29,201 nt of DNA, from assembly GCA_902496845.1 (NCBI GenBank), contig CABVCJ010000022.1:1-29201 (forward strand), given 5' to 3'. Origin of the DNA: an uncultured Collinsella sp. GTDB lineage: Bacteria; Actinomycetota; Coriobacteriia; Coriobacteriales; Coriobacteriaceae. Positions within the stretch are counted from its first letter, which is position 1. Each line of letters opens with the position of its first letter. This document shows, one piece after another, positions 1 to 7,096 of the stretch. The notes below the pieces were generated by a model. The model was not told the origin of the DNA. It worked only from the letters and a program-made list of their open reading frames with translations, and did not search any database. The position numbers and the translations under genes were made by a program.

Positions 1-2354
1 AGGCAACGAACTTTACCGACGAGGCCTTTGAGCAGGCCTGCCGCGCTGCGCACCTGGCCGGCTCGCGCGTCTACGTCACGGTCAACATCGTCATCAAGCA
101 GTCCGAGATGGGCGATGCACTGCAACTCATCCACCGCTGCTCCACGCTGGGCGCCGATGCCTTCATTATCCAGGACTGGGGCCTGTTCTTTGAGGTCAAG
201 CGCACCATGCCCGGCATCGAGACACACATCTCGACCCAGGCGAACATCCACGACGACCGCGGAACGCTTTGGTGCCGCGAGCAGGGCGCCGACCGCGTGA
301 CCCTCTCGCGCGAGCTCTCCATCGACGAGATCGCCGCCATCCACAATGCCGCGCCCGACGTTGACCTGGAGGTCTTTAGCCACGGCGCCATCTGCTTTTG
401 CTACTCGGGCCTGTGCCTGCTGTCGAGCTTTGCCATGGCGGGCCGCTCGGCCAACCGCGGCATGTGCGCTCAGCCCTGTCGCCTGCCTTACGAGCTGATC
501 GACGAGAACGGTCGCACGCTCTCCCCTGCCGGTCGCGAGCGCGCTCTATGCCCGCGCGACACCAACACTTCGCAGCTCGTTCGCCGTCTGTATGACGCCG
601 GCGCCGCATCGCTCAAGCTCGAGGGCCGCATGAAGGCGCCCGACTACGTGTATTCCATCGTCGATGTGTACCGTCACCAGATCGATGACATGCTGGCCGG
701 GGTCGCCGTAGATAAGCACGAGGACGCCGCTCGCCAGCGCCAACTCAAGCGCTGCTTTAACCGTGACTTTACGCACGCCTATCAGGACGGCACCTCGGGC
801 GACGAGATGATGAGCTACGAGCGCTCCAACAACCGCGGCCAGATCGTGGGCACGGTGCTGGGCAGCCGCCCGGCCAACCGCGATGTGCGCGGCCTCAAGC
901 CCGACGACCGCCGTCGACGTGCCGCCATCGCCCGCATTGAGTTGTTTGAGCCCGTGGGCAAGGGCGACTTGTTGGAACTTCGCCACGACGACGAGTTCGA
1001 CCAGTTCCTAACCACTATCGCTACCGATGATGCCGCCGCCGGTGACATCATCGAGTGCCGCGTGCCCCGCAGCATGCCCGAGGGCTGCCGCGTCCGCGTG
1101 ATTCGCAGTCAGCGCGCCATCGACGCCGCCGGCACCGCGCTCAAGCGCGATGTGCTGCGCCGCCGAGCTGTTGACGTGTCCGTCGTGGCGCGCCTGGGCG
1201 AGCCGTTTACTGTCACACTCACCTGCTGTGACAACCCCGCGCTCACCGCCACCGCCACGGGCTTCACCGTCGAGGCCGCCAAGACCCGCGCCGTCGAGGC
1301 ATCCGATCTGGTTGAGCATGTGGGCCGCATGGGCTCCTCGCCGTTTGAGGCAGCGAGCTTTGACGTTTCGCTCGACGCCGGCTGCGGCATGGGCTTCTCC
1401 GCCGTGCACAAGGTGCGTGCCGCCGCCTGCAAGGCGCTGGAAGAGGCCATTCTGACGCCGTACGCGGAGCGCGCGAAAACGCTCGAGCTGCCGGCGATTG
1501 TAACCAGTGATTCCCGCCCCGCGCCCGAGCACTACCGCGATGAGCCGCAGATCTGCGCCACCGTCACCTCGCTCGAGGCCGCCGAGGCCGCTCGCGCCGA
1601 GGGTGTAACGCGCATCTACATGACCACCGACGCGCTCGATGCGGCCGAGCTCTCCCCCACCGATGCATTTGAGCAGGGCATCGTACCCGTGCTCGACGAG
1701 GTCTGCCGCGCCGTTGACCACGTACGCGTCGACCCGTGGGTTGTTGCCGGCGCCACGGTCGCTATTGGCAACATCTCTGAGCTTGCCCTGGCCGCCCAGG
1801 TTGGCGCCACGGCCGAGATTCGCTCTTGCCTGCCGGTGCACAACACGCCCTGCATGGAGGCGCTTGCCGAGCGCGGAGCCGGTGCGTTTTGGCTCTCGCC
1901 CGAGATCACACTCGACGAGATTGTCTCGCTCGGCGCCGCCGCGCCCGTGGCTCTGGGCATCACCGTCTTTGGCCGCCCGCGCGTTATGACGAGCGAGCAC
2001 TGCATCCTGCAGGTGGCCAATGGCTGCATCCACGATTGCGCCAACTGCCGCCTGCGCGCCCGCAAGCTGTCGCTCAAGAATATCGACGGCAAGGTCATGC
2101 CCGTGCGCACCGACATCCATGGCCGCTCACGCCTGTACGACGCCTACCCCATCGACCTCACGCCTCAGGTTCCTCAGCTGCTCGATGCCGGCGTGCGTCG
2201 TCTCATGGTGGACGGAACGCTACTCGAGACGGATGAGATCGCCCGTGCCGTCGCTCGCGTCCGTCGCGCCGTCGAGGCAGCTCAAGCCGGCCGCAAGCCC
2301 GCCGCCCGCCTGCGCGGGGCGACCTCGGGCTGCATGTTTGTGGGAATCAGCTAA
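1..2354 (+). CDS. U32 family peptidase / rRNA-tRNA hydroxylation-type protein (5' partial)
   Basis: The reading frame is open from base 3, so the true start lies before the window. The pattern near 369-425 (E-V-F-x2-G-A-I-C-x4-G-x-C-x-L-S) matches the peptidase U32 signature. It is followed at 441-482 by the GRSANRG-x-C-x3-C segment typical of the family. A further Cys cluster lies near 2001-2048 (C-x7-C-x3-C-x2-C). Family knowledge: several U32 members (RlhA, TrhP) hydroxylate RNA bases using conserved cysteines, probably with an iron-sulfur cluster, while others are called collagenase-like peptidases. The visible part exceeds 780 residues, which suits the long RlhA-like branch better than the ~450-residue TrhP branch. 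The next gene begins 15 bp downstream and is a pseudouridine synthase, so an RNA-modification role is plausible. The family call is firm; the exact substrate is inference. Confidence 0.85.
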   Translation, partial: ATNFTDEAFEQACRAAHLAGSRVYVTVNIVIKQSEMGDALQLIHRCSTLGADAFIIQDWGLFFEVKRTMPGIETHISTQANIHDDRGTLWCREQGADRVTLSRELSIDEIAAIHNAAPDVDLEVFSHGAICFCYSGLCLLSSFAMAGRSANRGMCAQPCRLPYELIDENGRTLSPAGRERALCPRDTNTSQLVRRLYDAGAASLKLEGRMKAPDYVYSIVDVYRHQIDDMLAGVAVDKHEDAARQRQLKRCFNRDFTHAYQDGTSGDEMMSYERSNNRGQIVGTVLGSRPANRDVRGLKPDDRRRRAAIARIELFEPVGKGDLLELRHDDEFDQFLTTIATDDAAAGDIIECRVPRSMPEGCRVRVIRSQRAIDAAGTALKRDVLRRRAVDVSVVARLGEPFTVTLTCCDNPALTATATGFTVEAAKTRAVEASDLVEHVGRMGSSPFEAASFDVSLDAGCGMGFSAVHKVRAAACKALEEAILTPYAERAKTLELPAIVTSDSRPAPEHYRDEPQICATVTSLEAAEAARAEGVTRIYMTTDALDAAELSPTDAFEQGIVPVLDEVCRAVDHVRVDPWVVAGATVAIGNISELALAAQVGATAEIRSCLPVHNTPCMEALAERGAGAFWLSPEITLDEIVSLGAAAPVALGITVFGRPRVMTSEHCILQVANGCIHDCANCRLRARKLSLKNIDGKVMPVRTDIHGRSRLYDAYPIDLTPQVPQLLDAGVRRLMVDGTLLETDEIARAVARVRRAVEAAQAGRKPAARLRGATSGCMFVGIS

Positions 2355-2369
2355 CCGAAAGGCTTACAC

Positions 2370-3029
2370 GTGAACGAAGAACCTCAAGTCCTTTACTGCG
2401 ACGCCTGGCTCATGGCCATCGACAAGCCCGCCGGCATGATCGTCCACGGCGACGGCACCGGCGAGCGCACGCTTACCGACTACGCCAGCGATCTGCTGCT
2501 GGCCATGGGCGACGGCTTTGCCGCGACTGACATGCAGCCGCTCAACCGCCTGGACCGCAACACCACCGGCGTGGTACTGTTTTCGCTCGACAAACAGACG
2601 CAGCCCGCCTTTGACCAGATGGTGATCGACCACGCCTTCGAAAAGCACTATCTGGCGCTGGCCGAGGGCAAGATCGACTGGAACGAGAAGCTCATCGACA
2701 AGCCCATCGCGCGCGACCGCCACGACAGCCGCAAGATGCGCGTCGGCGCCAGCGGTAAGCCCTCTCAAACGCGCGTGAAGGTGCTCAAACGCCTTAAGAG
2801 CCGTCGTGGCCTGCCCACGCGCTCGTATATCGATGTCGAGTTGCTCACCGGCCGCAAGCACCAAATCCGTGTGCACCTGGCAAGCGAGCATCATCCCCTG
2901 GTTGGCGACGACCTGTACGGAACGCCGCGCCCCTGCGGCCTGATGCTCCACGCCCACAGCGTGTCCTTCACGCATCCCGTAACCGGCGAGCACATCCACA
3001 TCGAAGCCCCCTGCCCCTGGGAGCCCTAA
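2370..3029 (+). CDS. RluA-family pseudouridine synthase
   Basis: This 219-residue protein isomerises uridine to pseudouridine in RNA. Residues 60-67 read RLDRNTTG, the RluA catalytic motif with Asp62 as the expected nucleophile. GRKHQIRVHL at 161-170 is the second conserved RluA block. There is no N-terminal S4 domain, so the protein is a compact catalytic core. The start is GTG, 15 bp after the U32 gene stop, with a GAAAGG ribosome site just upstream; the two genes are probably cotranscribed. The stop codon abuts the hairpin at 3028-3066. The RNA target (rRNA or tRNA position) cannot be read from the sequence. Confidence 0.9.
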   Translation: MNEEPQVLYCDAWLMAIDKPAGMIVHGDGTGERTLTDYASDLLLAMGDGFAATDMQPLNRLDRNTTGVVLFSLDKQTQPAFDQMVIDHAFEKHYLALAEGKIDWNEKLIDKPIARDRHDSRKMRVGASGKPSQTRVKVLKRLKSRRGLPTRSYIDVELLTGRKHQIRVHLASEHHPLVGDDLYGTPRPCGLMLHAHSVSFTHPVTGEHIHIEAPCPWEP

Positions 3030-3066
3030 ACCACCACAATCGGGACAGGCACCTTTGTGGTGGTTT
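3028..3066 (+). repeat. CCACCACAA hairpin repeat, copy 1 (possible terminator)
   Basis: A perfect 12-bp inverted repeat (3028-3039 against 3055-3066) encloses a 15-base loop containing GGGACAGG. It overlaps the stop codon of the pseudouridine synthase and runs into TTTT, so it may also end that transcript. A second copy lies at 3398-3436. Stem and loop are both conserved, which points to a dispersed repeat family and not a simple terminator. Confidence 0.8.
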
Positions 3067-3097
3067 TGCCGCAATGGCTCAGCCGCGGTCCCAAAAC

Positions 3098-3154
3098 GTC
3101 TCGATCTGTAACAGTTAGAGCCCATTTTCCGGTCGGTCTGTTACAGATCGAGAC
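3098..3154. repeat. Long hairpin repeat unit 1
   Basis: Perfect 16-bp arms (GTCTCGATCTGTAACA at 3098-3113 and its complement at 3139-3154) flank a 25-base spacer. First of three related units at about 80-bp spacing. Confidence 0.85.
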
Positions 3155-3178
3155 ATTCGAATCCCCCTCAAGGGAAAA

Positions 3179-3233
3179 TCTCAATCTGTAACAATAACTC
3201 GGCAAAATCGGTCCCAGATGTTACAGATTGAGA
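3179..3233. repeat. Long hairpin repeat unit 2
   Basis: Perfect 15-bp arms (TCTCAATCTGTAACA at 3179-3193; complement at 3219-3233) flank a 25-base spacer. Relative to unit 1, the G-to-A change in the left arm is matched by a C-to-T change in the right arm, so pairing is kept. Confidence 0.85.
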
Positions 3234-3259
3234 CAAAGGGACGGTGCGGTTCGGAAGTA

Positions 3260-3314
3260 TCTCACTCTGTAACATCTAACCCACTTTTAACGGTCCAGTT
3301 GTTACAGACGTAGA
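3260..3314. repeat. Long hairpin repeat unit 3 (degenerate outer stem)
   Basis: Left arm TCTCACTCTGTAACA (3260-3274) and right arm TGTTACAGACGTAGA (3300-3314) flank a 25-base spacer. The inner nine bases TCTGTAACA pair perfectly; the outer part has decayed. Arm, spacer length and a CGGTC in the spacer match units 1 and 2. Confidence 0.8.
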
Positions 3315-3331
3315 CAAACCGGTAGACAACG

Positions 3332-3367
3332 AAAGCGGCAACGCCCGTGATGGACGTTGCCGCTTTT
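3332..3367 (+). terminator. Rho-independent terminator of the U32-RluA unit
   Basis: A perfect 12-bp stem AAAGCGGCAACG / CGTTGCCGCTTT (3332-3343 with 3355-3366) with an 11-base loop is followed by TTTT on the plus strand. It lies between convergent genes and could also work weakly on the minus strand for the DeoR gene, where only TTT follows. Confidence 0.7.
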
Positions 3368-3397
3368 CTATTGAGAAAACTACTCGGTTTCCGTTGC

Positions 3398-3436
3398 TAA
3401 CCACCACAATGGGGACAGGCCCCTTTGTGGTGGTTT
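3398..3436. repeat. CCACCACAA hairpin repeat, copy 2
   Basis: Second copy of the element at 3028-3066, with an 11-bp perfect stem (3399-3409 with 3425-3435). It differs from copy 1 at only a few positions. It lies just beyond the stop of the DeoR gene, so it may also terminate that minus-strand transcript. Apart from this repeat island, the 430-bp gap 3030-3459 contains no gene. Confidence 0.8.
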
Positions 3437-3459
3437 TGGCCTTAGCCCGTCCCCTGCTG

Positions 3460-4206
3460 CTAGACCGTGATGACGTTGTCCATTGCCCGGTACTTGGCGG
3501 GGACCTCGCCTGCGGTAATAATCGTTGCGTCGCGGAAGTCCGCGAACTTGACGGGCGCCACCATGCCAAATTTACTGGCGTCCGAGATTACGAAGCGTTT
3601 GGCGGTATGGCGCATCGAGATACGCTTGACCTGTGCTTCCTCGATATCCGGTGTGGTGAGACCTTGCTCGGCCGCGATGCCGTTGGATCCCCAAAAGCCG
3701 CAGTTGAAGTTATAGCGGTCCAGGGTTGCCAAGGCATCGGGGCCAACGAGCGCCTCGGTCTCGGGTTTGAGCTCGCCGCCCAGCACCACGGTACGCATGC
3801 CGCGCAAAGCAAGGTGCTGAGCATGGAGCACGGAATCGGTCACATAGGTGACGCCGTCGAGACGCGGAAGATGCTCGATGAGCTTGAGGGTCGTTGAGCC
3901 CGAATCGATATACACAAAGCTATCGGGCTCCACCAGGGCCGCGGCACGAGCACAGATGCGCTCCTTGTCATCGTTATGGAGATCACTGCGTTCGCTGATC
4001 GTCAAGTCGCGCGTCACGTGCGCGCGCTCCAGACTCGTCGCACCTCCGTGCACCTTGGCGATACGGTGCGCGCGGTCGAGCGTTTGCAAGTCACGGCGAA
4101 TGGTGGACGGTGTCACGCCCAGGGCCTCGGCAAGTTCCGGCACGGTAACCGAGCCGGCCTGCTGCACCATCGACACGATCGCATTGAGCCTATCTTCCGC
4201 AAGCAT
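3460..4206 (-). CDS. DeoR/GlpR-family transcriptional repressor
   Basis: This 248-residue protein has an N-terminal winged helix-turn-helix (about residues 3-57, recognition region VTPSTIRRDL at 31-40). A DeoR C-terminal sensor domain follows, with DSGSTT at 101-106, the phosphosugar-binding segment of the family. Such proteins repress sugar or polyol operons and release DNA on binding a phosphorylated intermediate. The ATG starts 3 bp after the stop of the upstream oxidoreductase gene, with GAGGAGGAG inside that gene's end as ribosome site, so the two are translationally coupled. It probably regulates its own operon through the palindromes at 5422-5469. The effector is unknown. Confidence 0.92.
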   Translation of the reverse strand: MLAEDRLNAIVSMVQQAGSVTVPELAEALGVTPSTIRRDLQTLDRAHRIAKVHGGATSLERAHVTRDLTISERSDLHNDDKERICARAAALVEPDSFVYIDSGSTTLKLIEHLPRLDGVTYVTDSVLHAQHLALRGMRTVVLGGELKPETEALVGPDALATLDRYNFNCGFWGSNGIAAEQGLTTPDIEEAQVKRISMRHTAKRFVISDASKFGMVAPVKFADFRDATIITAGEVPAKYRAMDNVITV

Positions 4207-4209
4207 CGC

Positions 4210-5289
4210 TTACTCCTCCTCGGGGTACACGACTCCCCAATCGGCGCGGAGCTTGGTCATAAGCTCCATAACATCAGAAGCATAATCCAGCAGCTCGCGC
4301 TTGGAGTCGTCGCCGGCAACGGCCTTCTCAAGATCGGCCATCTCATAGCAAAGGGCGTAAGCTTCGGTGCCGGCGTGGACCTCCTCGCGGTGGCCGTCCA
4401 CAGTCCACACGATGGTCGCGTGATCGGCGCGCGGATACTCGTTGACCTCGATATAGCACTTGTCGAAGCTGATGACCGAGCGCTTGGGCTGCTTGGAGTG
4501 GAGCGTAAGGCTCACAACACCCAGCTGCTGCTCGGCGTTACGGCAGACAATGCCGCCCGCAACGTCGACACCGGTCTCACAGGTGTTGCCCAGCGAGACA
4601 ACCTCAGCGGGCTGGCTCGCCATAAAGAGGCGCATAACGGAGAGCGCATACACGCCAATGTCGAGCATGGCGCCACCGGCAAGGCTACGGTTGTAGAAGC
4701 GGTTGGTCAGGTCGCCGTACTCCTTATAGCTGCCAAAGTTGAGCTGAGCGAGATTCATGCGGCCGAACTCGCCGACATCCATGCGACGACGCAGCTCCTG
4801 ATACAAGGGCATGTGAAGCACCGTGGTGGCGTCCATAAGGACCACGTTGTGCTCGTCGGCAATGGCGCGGGCCTCGTCAAGCTCGGCGGAATTGAGGGTA
4901 ATGGCCTTCTCGCAGAGCACGTGCTTGCCAGCTGCCAGAGCGGCTCGCAGATAGGTGATATGCGTGTTGTGCGGCGTGGTGATATAGACTGCGTCAATGT
5001 CCGGATCGGCGTAGAGATCCTCGACCGTGCCATAGACCTTCTCAACGCCATACTGCTCTGCAAAAGCCTGAGCCTTGGACAGCGTGCGGTTGGCAACGCC
5101 CGCGAGCTTTCGGCCGGCAAGGGCGAGAGACTGAGCCATCTGGTTGGCGATAACGCCACACCCAATTACAGCCCAACGAAGCTCGGGAGCCGTAAAGATG
5201 TCGTTTGGGAACGGCTGATTCTGGACCGAGGCAAACGCCGCCTTTGCGGCTGCCTCGGCGTCGAGCGGAGCCTGTTTGGAATCTGCCAT
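4210..5289 (-). CDS. Gfo/Idh/MocA-family oxidoreductase
   Basis: This 359-residue NAD(P)-dependent dehydrogenase carries the Rossmann motif GCGVIA (43-48), the conserved EK pair of the cofactor domain (127-128) and GGAMLDIGVY (205-214). That last block resembles the dihydrodiol dehydrogenase/YvaA-like branch of the family. These enzymes oxidise or reduce sugars, inositols or related diols; the substrate here is not identifiable. A leader of about 35 residues, rich in Ala and Asp, precedes the Rossmann fold and is longer than usual. The ATG is preceded by AGGAGG with suitable spacing. The gene leads a two-gene operon with the DeoR repressor, which suggests substrate-inducible carbohydrate metabolism. 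Confidence 0.9.
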   Translation of the reverse strand: MADSKQAPLDAEAAAKAAFASVQNQPFPNDIFTAPELRWAVIGCGVIANQMAQSLALAGRKLAGVANRTLSKAQAFAEQYGVEKVYGTVEDLYADPDIDAVYITTPHNTHITYLRAALAAGKHVLCEKAITLNSAELDEARAIADEHNVVLMDATTVLHMPLYQELRRRMDVGEFGRMNLAQLNFGSYKEYGDLTNRFYNRSLAGGAMLDIGVYALSVMRLFMASQPAEVVSLGNTCETGVDVAGGIVCRNAEQQLGVVSLTLHSKQPKRSVISFDKCYIEVNEYPRADHATIVWTVDGHREEVHAGTEAYALCYEMADLEKAVAGDDSKRELLDYASDVMELMTKLRADWGVVYPEEE

Positions 5290-5340
5290 GATGTGCCTCC
5301 TGAGTCATCGGAAGTCCTTCATTTCTAACAAACCTATAGT

Positions 5341-5354
5341 CGCACAATTGCGCG
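5341..5354. promoter_or_regulatory. Near-palindrome upstream of the oxidoreductase gene
   Basis: CGCACAATTGCGCG is a 14-bp palindrome with one mismatch, 52 bp before the oxidoreductase start. Its GCGC content resembles the operators at 5422-5469, but the half-site spacing differs. It may be an auxiliary site; support is weak. Confidence 0.3.
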
Positions 5355-5421
5355 CGTATCTGCTCGTGTTTGCGTATTTATTTGCTTATCGGTCATTATT
5401 TAGCCATAGTTGGCAGATGTT

Positions 5422-5469
5422 TGCGCGGCTATGCGCATTGTCGCGCAAGGCTATGCGCGTAAATGCGCA
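5422..5469. promoter_or_regulatory. Cluster of three TGCGC-N6-GCGCA palindromes (candidate DeoR operator)
   Basis: Three 16-bp palindromes with the same half-sites and the same 6-bp centre length lie at 5422-5437, 5432-5447 and 5454-5469. Their centres are 10 and 22 bp apart, close to whole helical turns, so bound dimers would sit on one DNA face. They are about 135-180 bp upstream of the oxidoreductase-DeoR operon. No convincing -35/-10 pair was found beside them. Assignment to the linked DeoR protein is inference. Confidence 0.55.
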
Positions 5470-5619
5470 TGCGACGATCCTTGTGAAAAATAAAGGGGCG
5501 GAACACCAAAGCCCTAAAAGACAGACCCTGCTGTATTACTTCACTCCTCTGGGGGCATCAGACATCAAAGGATCGTCCCAAACTGCCGGCACATAGAGAC
5601 TGTCCCCCCAACGACTGGT

Positions 5620-5727
5620 CATTTAAGTCTGTCCCCAATGAATGGTCGTCCCCAGCTGCCGACAGAAAATGAACGCCCCCAGGTGCCGGCATTTCAACGG
5701 CCACTCATTTAAGTCTGTCCCCAATGA
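5620..5727. repeat. Direct 22-bp repeat pair with CTGTCCCC core
   Basis: An identical 22-bp sequence (starting CATTTAAGTC, core CTGTCCCC) occurs at 5620-5641 and 5706-5727. In the second copy ACTCATT and AATGAGT at its edges form a hairpin. Related fragments (CTGTCCCC, CTGCCGGCA/GTGCCGGCA) are scattered from 5580 to 5700. With the operator region this fills the 508-bp gap 5290-5797, in which I see no gene. Confidence 0.65.
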
Positions 5728-5737
5728 GTAGGGATAG

Positions 5738-5770
5738 AAAAAAGCCCGGGTGCCGTAGCATCCGGGCCTT
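5738..5770 (-). terminator. Terminator after rplX
   Basis: Stem GCCCGGGTGC (5744-5753) with GCATCCGGGC (5758-5767), one G-T pair and a 4-base loop. On the minus strand it is followed by six T residues (5738-5743). It is a strong rho-independent terminator placed 30 bp after the rplX stop, ending ribosomal block A. Confidence 0.92.
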
Positions 5771-5797
5771 TGCTAGCAACTTGATGTTGCGGGCAGC

Positions 5798-6103
5798 TTA
5801 GAACTTGTGGCCGCACTTCTTGCAGACGCGCAGCTTGTTCTTGCCGTCCTTCTCGTGACCGACGCGGGTAACCTTACCGCACTCGGGGCAAACGAGATTG
5901 ACGTTGGAGGCGTCGATGGGAGCCTCCTGCGAAACGATGCCGCCCTGCTGGTTGGCAGCGTTGGGCTTGACGGCCTTCTTGACGACCGAAACGCCCTCGA
6001 CAACGACCTTGTTCTCGGCGGGGAGAGCACGCAGGACAACGCCCTGCTTGCCGCGATCCTTACCAGAGAGAACCTGGACCTTATCGCCCTTCTTGATATA
6101 CAT
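5798..6103 (-). CDS. rplX: 50S ribosomal protein L24
   Basis: This 101-residue protein is an early assembly protein of the 50S subunit. The KOW domain is seen at about residues 4-30 (KKGDKVQVLSGKDRGKQG). A C-terminal zinc ribbon has Cys72, Cys75, Cys94 and Cys97, so this is the zinc-binding form. ATG start, 13 bp after rplN. It is the last gene of the operon: a terminator follows directly, whereas rplE, rpsN, rpsH and others usually continue here. Confidence 0.97.
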   Translation of the reverse strand: MYIKKGDKVQVLSGKDRGKQGVVLRALPAENKVVVEGVSVVKKAVKPNAANQQGGIVSQEAPIDASNVNLVCPECGKVTRVGHEKDGKNKLRVCKKCGHKF

Positions 6104-6116
6104 ATATCTCCCCTAA

Positions 6117-6485
6117 CTACAGGGTCTCGGGAGCGAGCGAGACGATCTTCATGTACTTCTTGTCACGAAGCTCGCGAGCGACAGGCCCGAAGATACGGGT
6201 GCCGACGGGCGAACCATCGTTGTTGATGACAACGCAGGCGTTCTCATCAAAGCGAATGTAGGAGCCATCCTTGCGGCGGATCTCCTTAACGGTGCGAACG
6301 ACGACGCAACGGACAACGTCCTTCTTCTTGACGTTGGCGCCAGGGGTAGCCTCCTGGACAGCACCGATGAACACATCGCCGATGCCTGCATAACGACGCT
6401 TGGAACCGCCAAGCACCTTGATGCAGCGAATCTTGCGAGCGCCGGAGTTGTCGGCGACGTTCAGCATGGTTTGCATCTGAATCAT
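6117..6485 (-). CDS. rplN: 50S ribosomal protein L14
   Basis: A 122-residue protein of standard length with the L14 hallmark opening MIQ and LNVADNSGARKIRCI near residues 8-22. L14 binds 23S rRNA near the subunit interface. The ATG is preceded by GGAGGA. It is separated from rpsQ by 118 bp, far more than other gaps in this part of the operon; that gap is the classical S10/spc operon boundary and can fold into a structured RNA (see 6486-6603). Confidence 0.98.
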   Translation of the reverse strand: MIQMQTMLNVADNSGARKIRCIKVLGGSKRRYAGIGDVFIGAVQEATPGANVKKKDVVRCVVVRTVKEIRRKDGSYIRFDENACVVINNDGSPVGTRIFGPVARELRDKKYMKIVSLAPETL

Positions 6486-6603
6486 GGTAGATGTTCCTCC
6501 GAACTAAGAACCGAAGAGAGGTGCGCAGCCTTTATACGGCCCGTGGTATGCAAGCCAGGCATACGCACATCTTCGGAAACGTACAAGTCGTAAGAGCGAC
6601 TGC
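6486..6603 (-). promoter_or_regulatory. Structured intergenic leader between rpsQ and rplN
   Basis: On the minus strand CCGAAGA pairs with TCTTCGG, and inside it GTGCG pairs with CGCAC. An inner hairpin GTATG...CATAC forms within. The nested arms enclose about 75 nt and end shortly before the rplN ribosome site. A TATAAA is present but has no good -35 at normal distance. It could be a ribosomal-protein leader or processing element; the fold is read by eye. Confidence 0.45.
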
Positions 6604-6864
6604 TTATTTAGCGCGCTCGACGACCTCGATGAGGCGCCAACGCTTCATCTTGGACATAGGACGGGTCTCCATAACGCGGACGGTATCGCCCACGCCAGCC
6701 GTGCACTCCTCGTCGTGAGCGTGCAGCTTCTTGGAGCTGGTCATCATCTTGCCGTACTTGGGGTGACGCTTGCGCTCGGTGATGGTGACAACGATGGTCT
6801 TGGCACCGGAGACGGAGGTAACGACACCCGTACGGACCTTACGCGAGTTACGCGAATCAGTCAT
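6604..6864 (-). CDS. rpsQ: 30S ribosomal protein S17
   Basis: An 86-residue OB-fold protein that binds the 5' domain of 16S rRNA. The typical S17 core is seen (RKVRTGVVTSVSGAKTIVV near the N terminus, then HPKYGKMMTSSKKLHAHDE). ATG start; 16 bp separate it from the rpmC stop. Last gene of the classical S10 set before the long gap to rplN. Confidence 0.97.
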   Translation of the reverse strand: MTDSRNSRKVRTGVVTSVSGAKTIVVTITERKRHPKYGKMMTSSKKLHAHDEECTAGVGDTVRVMETRPMSKMKRWRLIEVVERAK

Positions 6865-6880
6865 GTTCTCTCCTTAGGTC

Positions 6881-7096
6881 CTACTCGGCGACAGCGGACT
6901 TCTCCGCTGCGATCTCGCGGGCGCGCTGCTCCGTGAGGACGCGAGCGATGTCCTTCTTCACGGTGTTGACGCGAGCGGTGTTGTCCAGCTGGCTGGTGGC
7001 CATCTGGAAACGAAGGTTAAAGAGCTCGGCGCGCATTTCCTTCAGCTTCTCAACGAGCTGAGCGTCCGAGAGCTCACGAATCTCTGCGGGCTTCAT
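6881..7096 (-). CDS. rpmC: 50S ribosomal protein L29
   Basis: A 71-residue helical hairpin protein near the peptide exit tunnel. MKPAEIRELSDAQLVEKLKEMRAELFNLRFQ has the L29 pattern, with the family signature around residues 21-45. Its ATG overlaps the rplP stop by one base (TAATG), so translation is coupled. Confidence 0.96.
   Translation of the reverse strand: MKPAEIRELSDAQLVEKLKEMRAELFNLRFQMATSQLDNTARVNTVKKDIARVLTEQRAREIAAEKSAVAE

Noticed and set aside
3098..3314. CRISPR-like array
   Set aside because: The repeated units are palindromes with partly conserved 25-base centres and irregular flanks, only three units, and no cas genes nearby. They are hairpin repeats, not direct repeats with unique spacers.
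5276..5596. Small plus-strand gene of about 106 codons
   Set aside because: It starts inside the oxidoreductase start region, runs through the operator palindromes and repeats, lacks a ribosome site and resembles no known protein.
6486..6603. Separate spc promoter before rplN
   Set aside because: TATAAA is present on the minus strand but no acceptable -35 occurs 16-18 bp upstream, so a promoter call is not supported.
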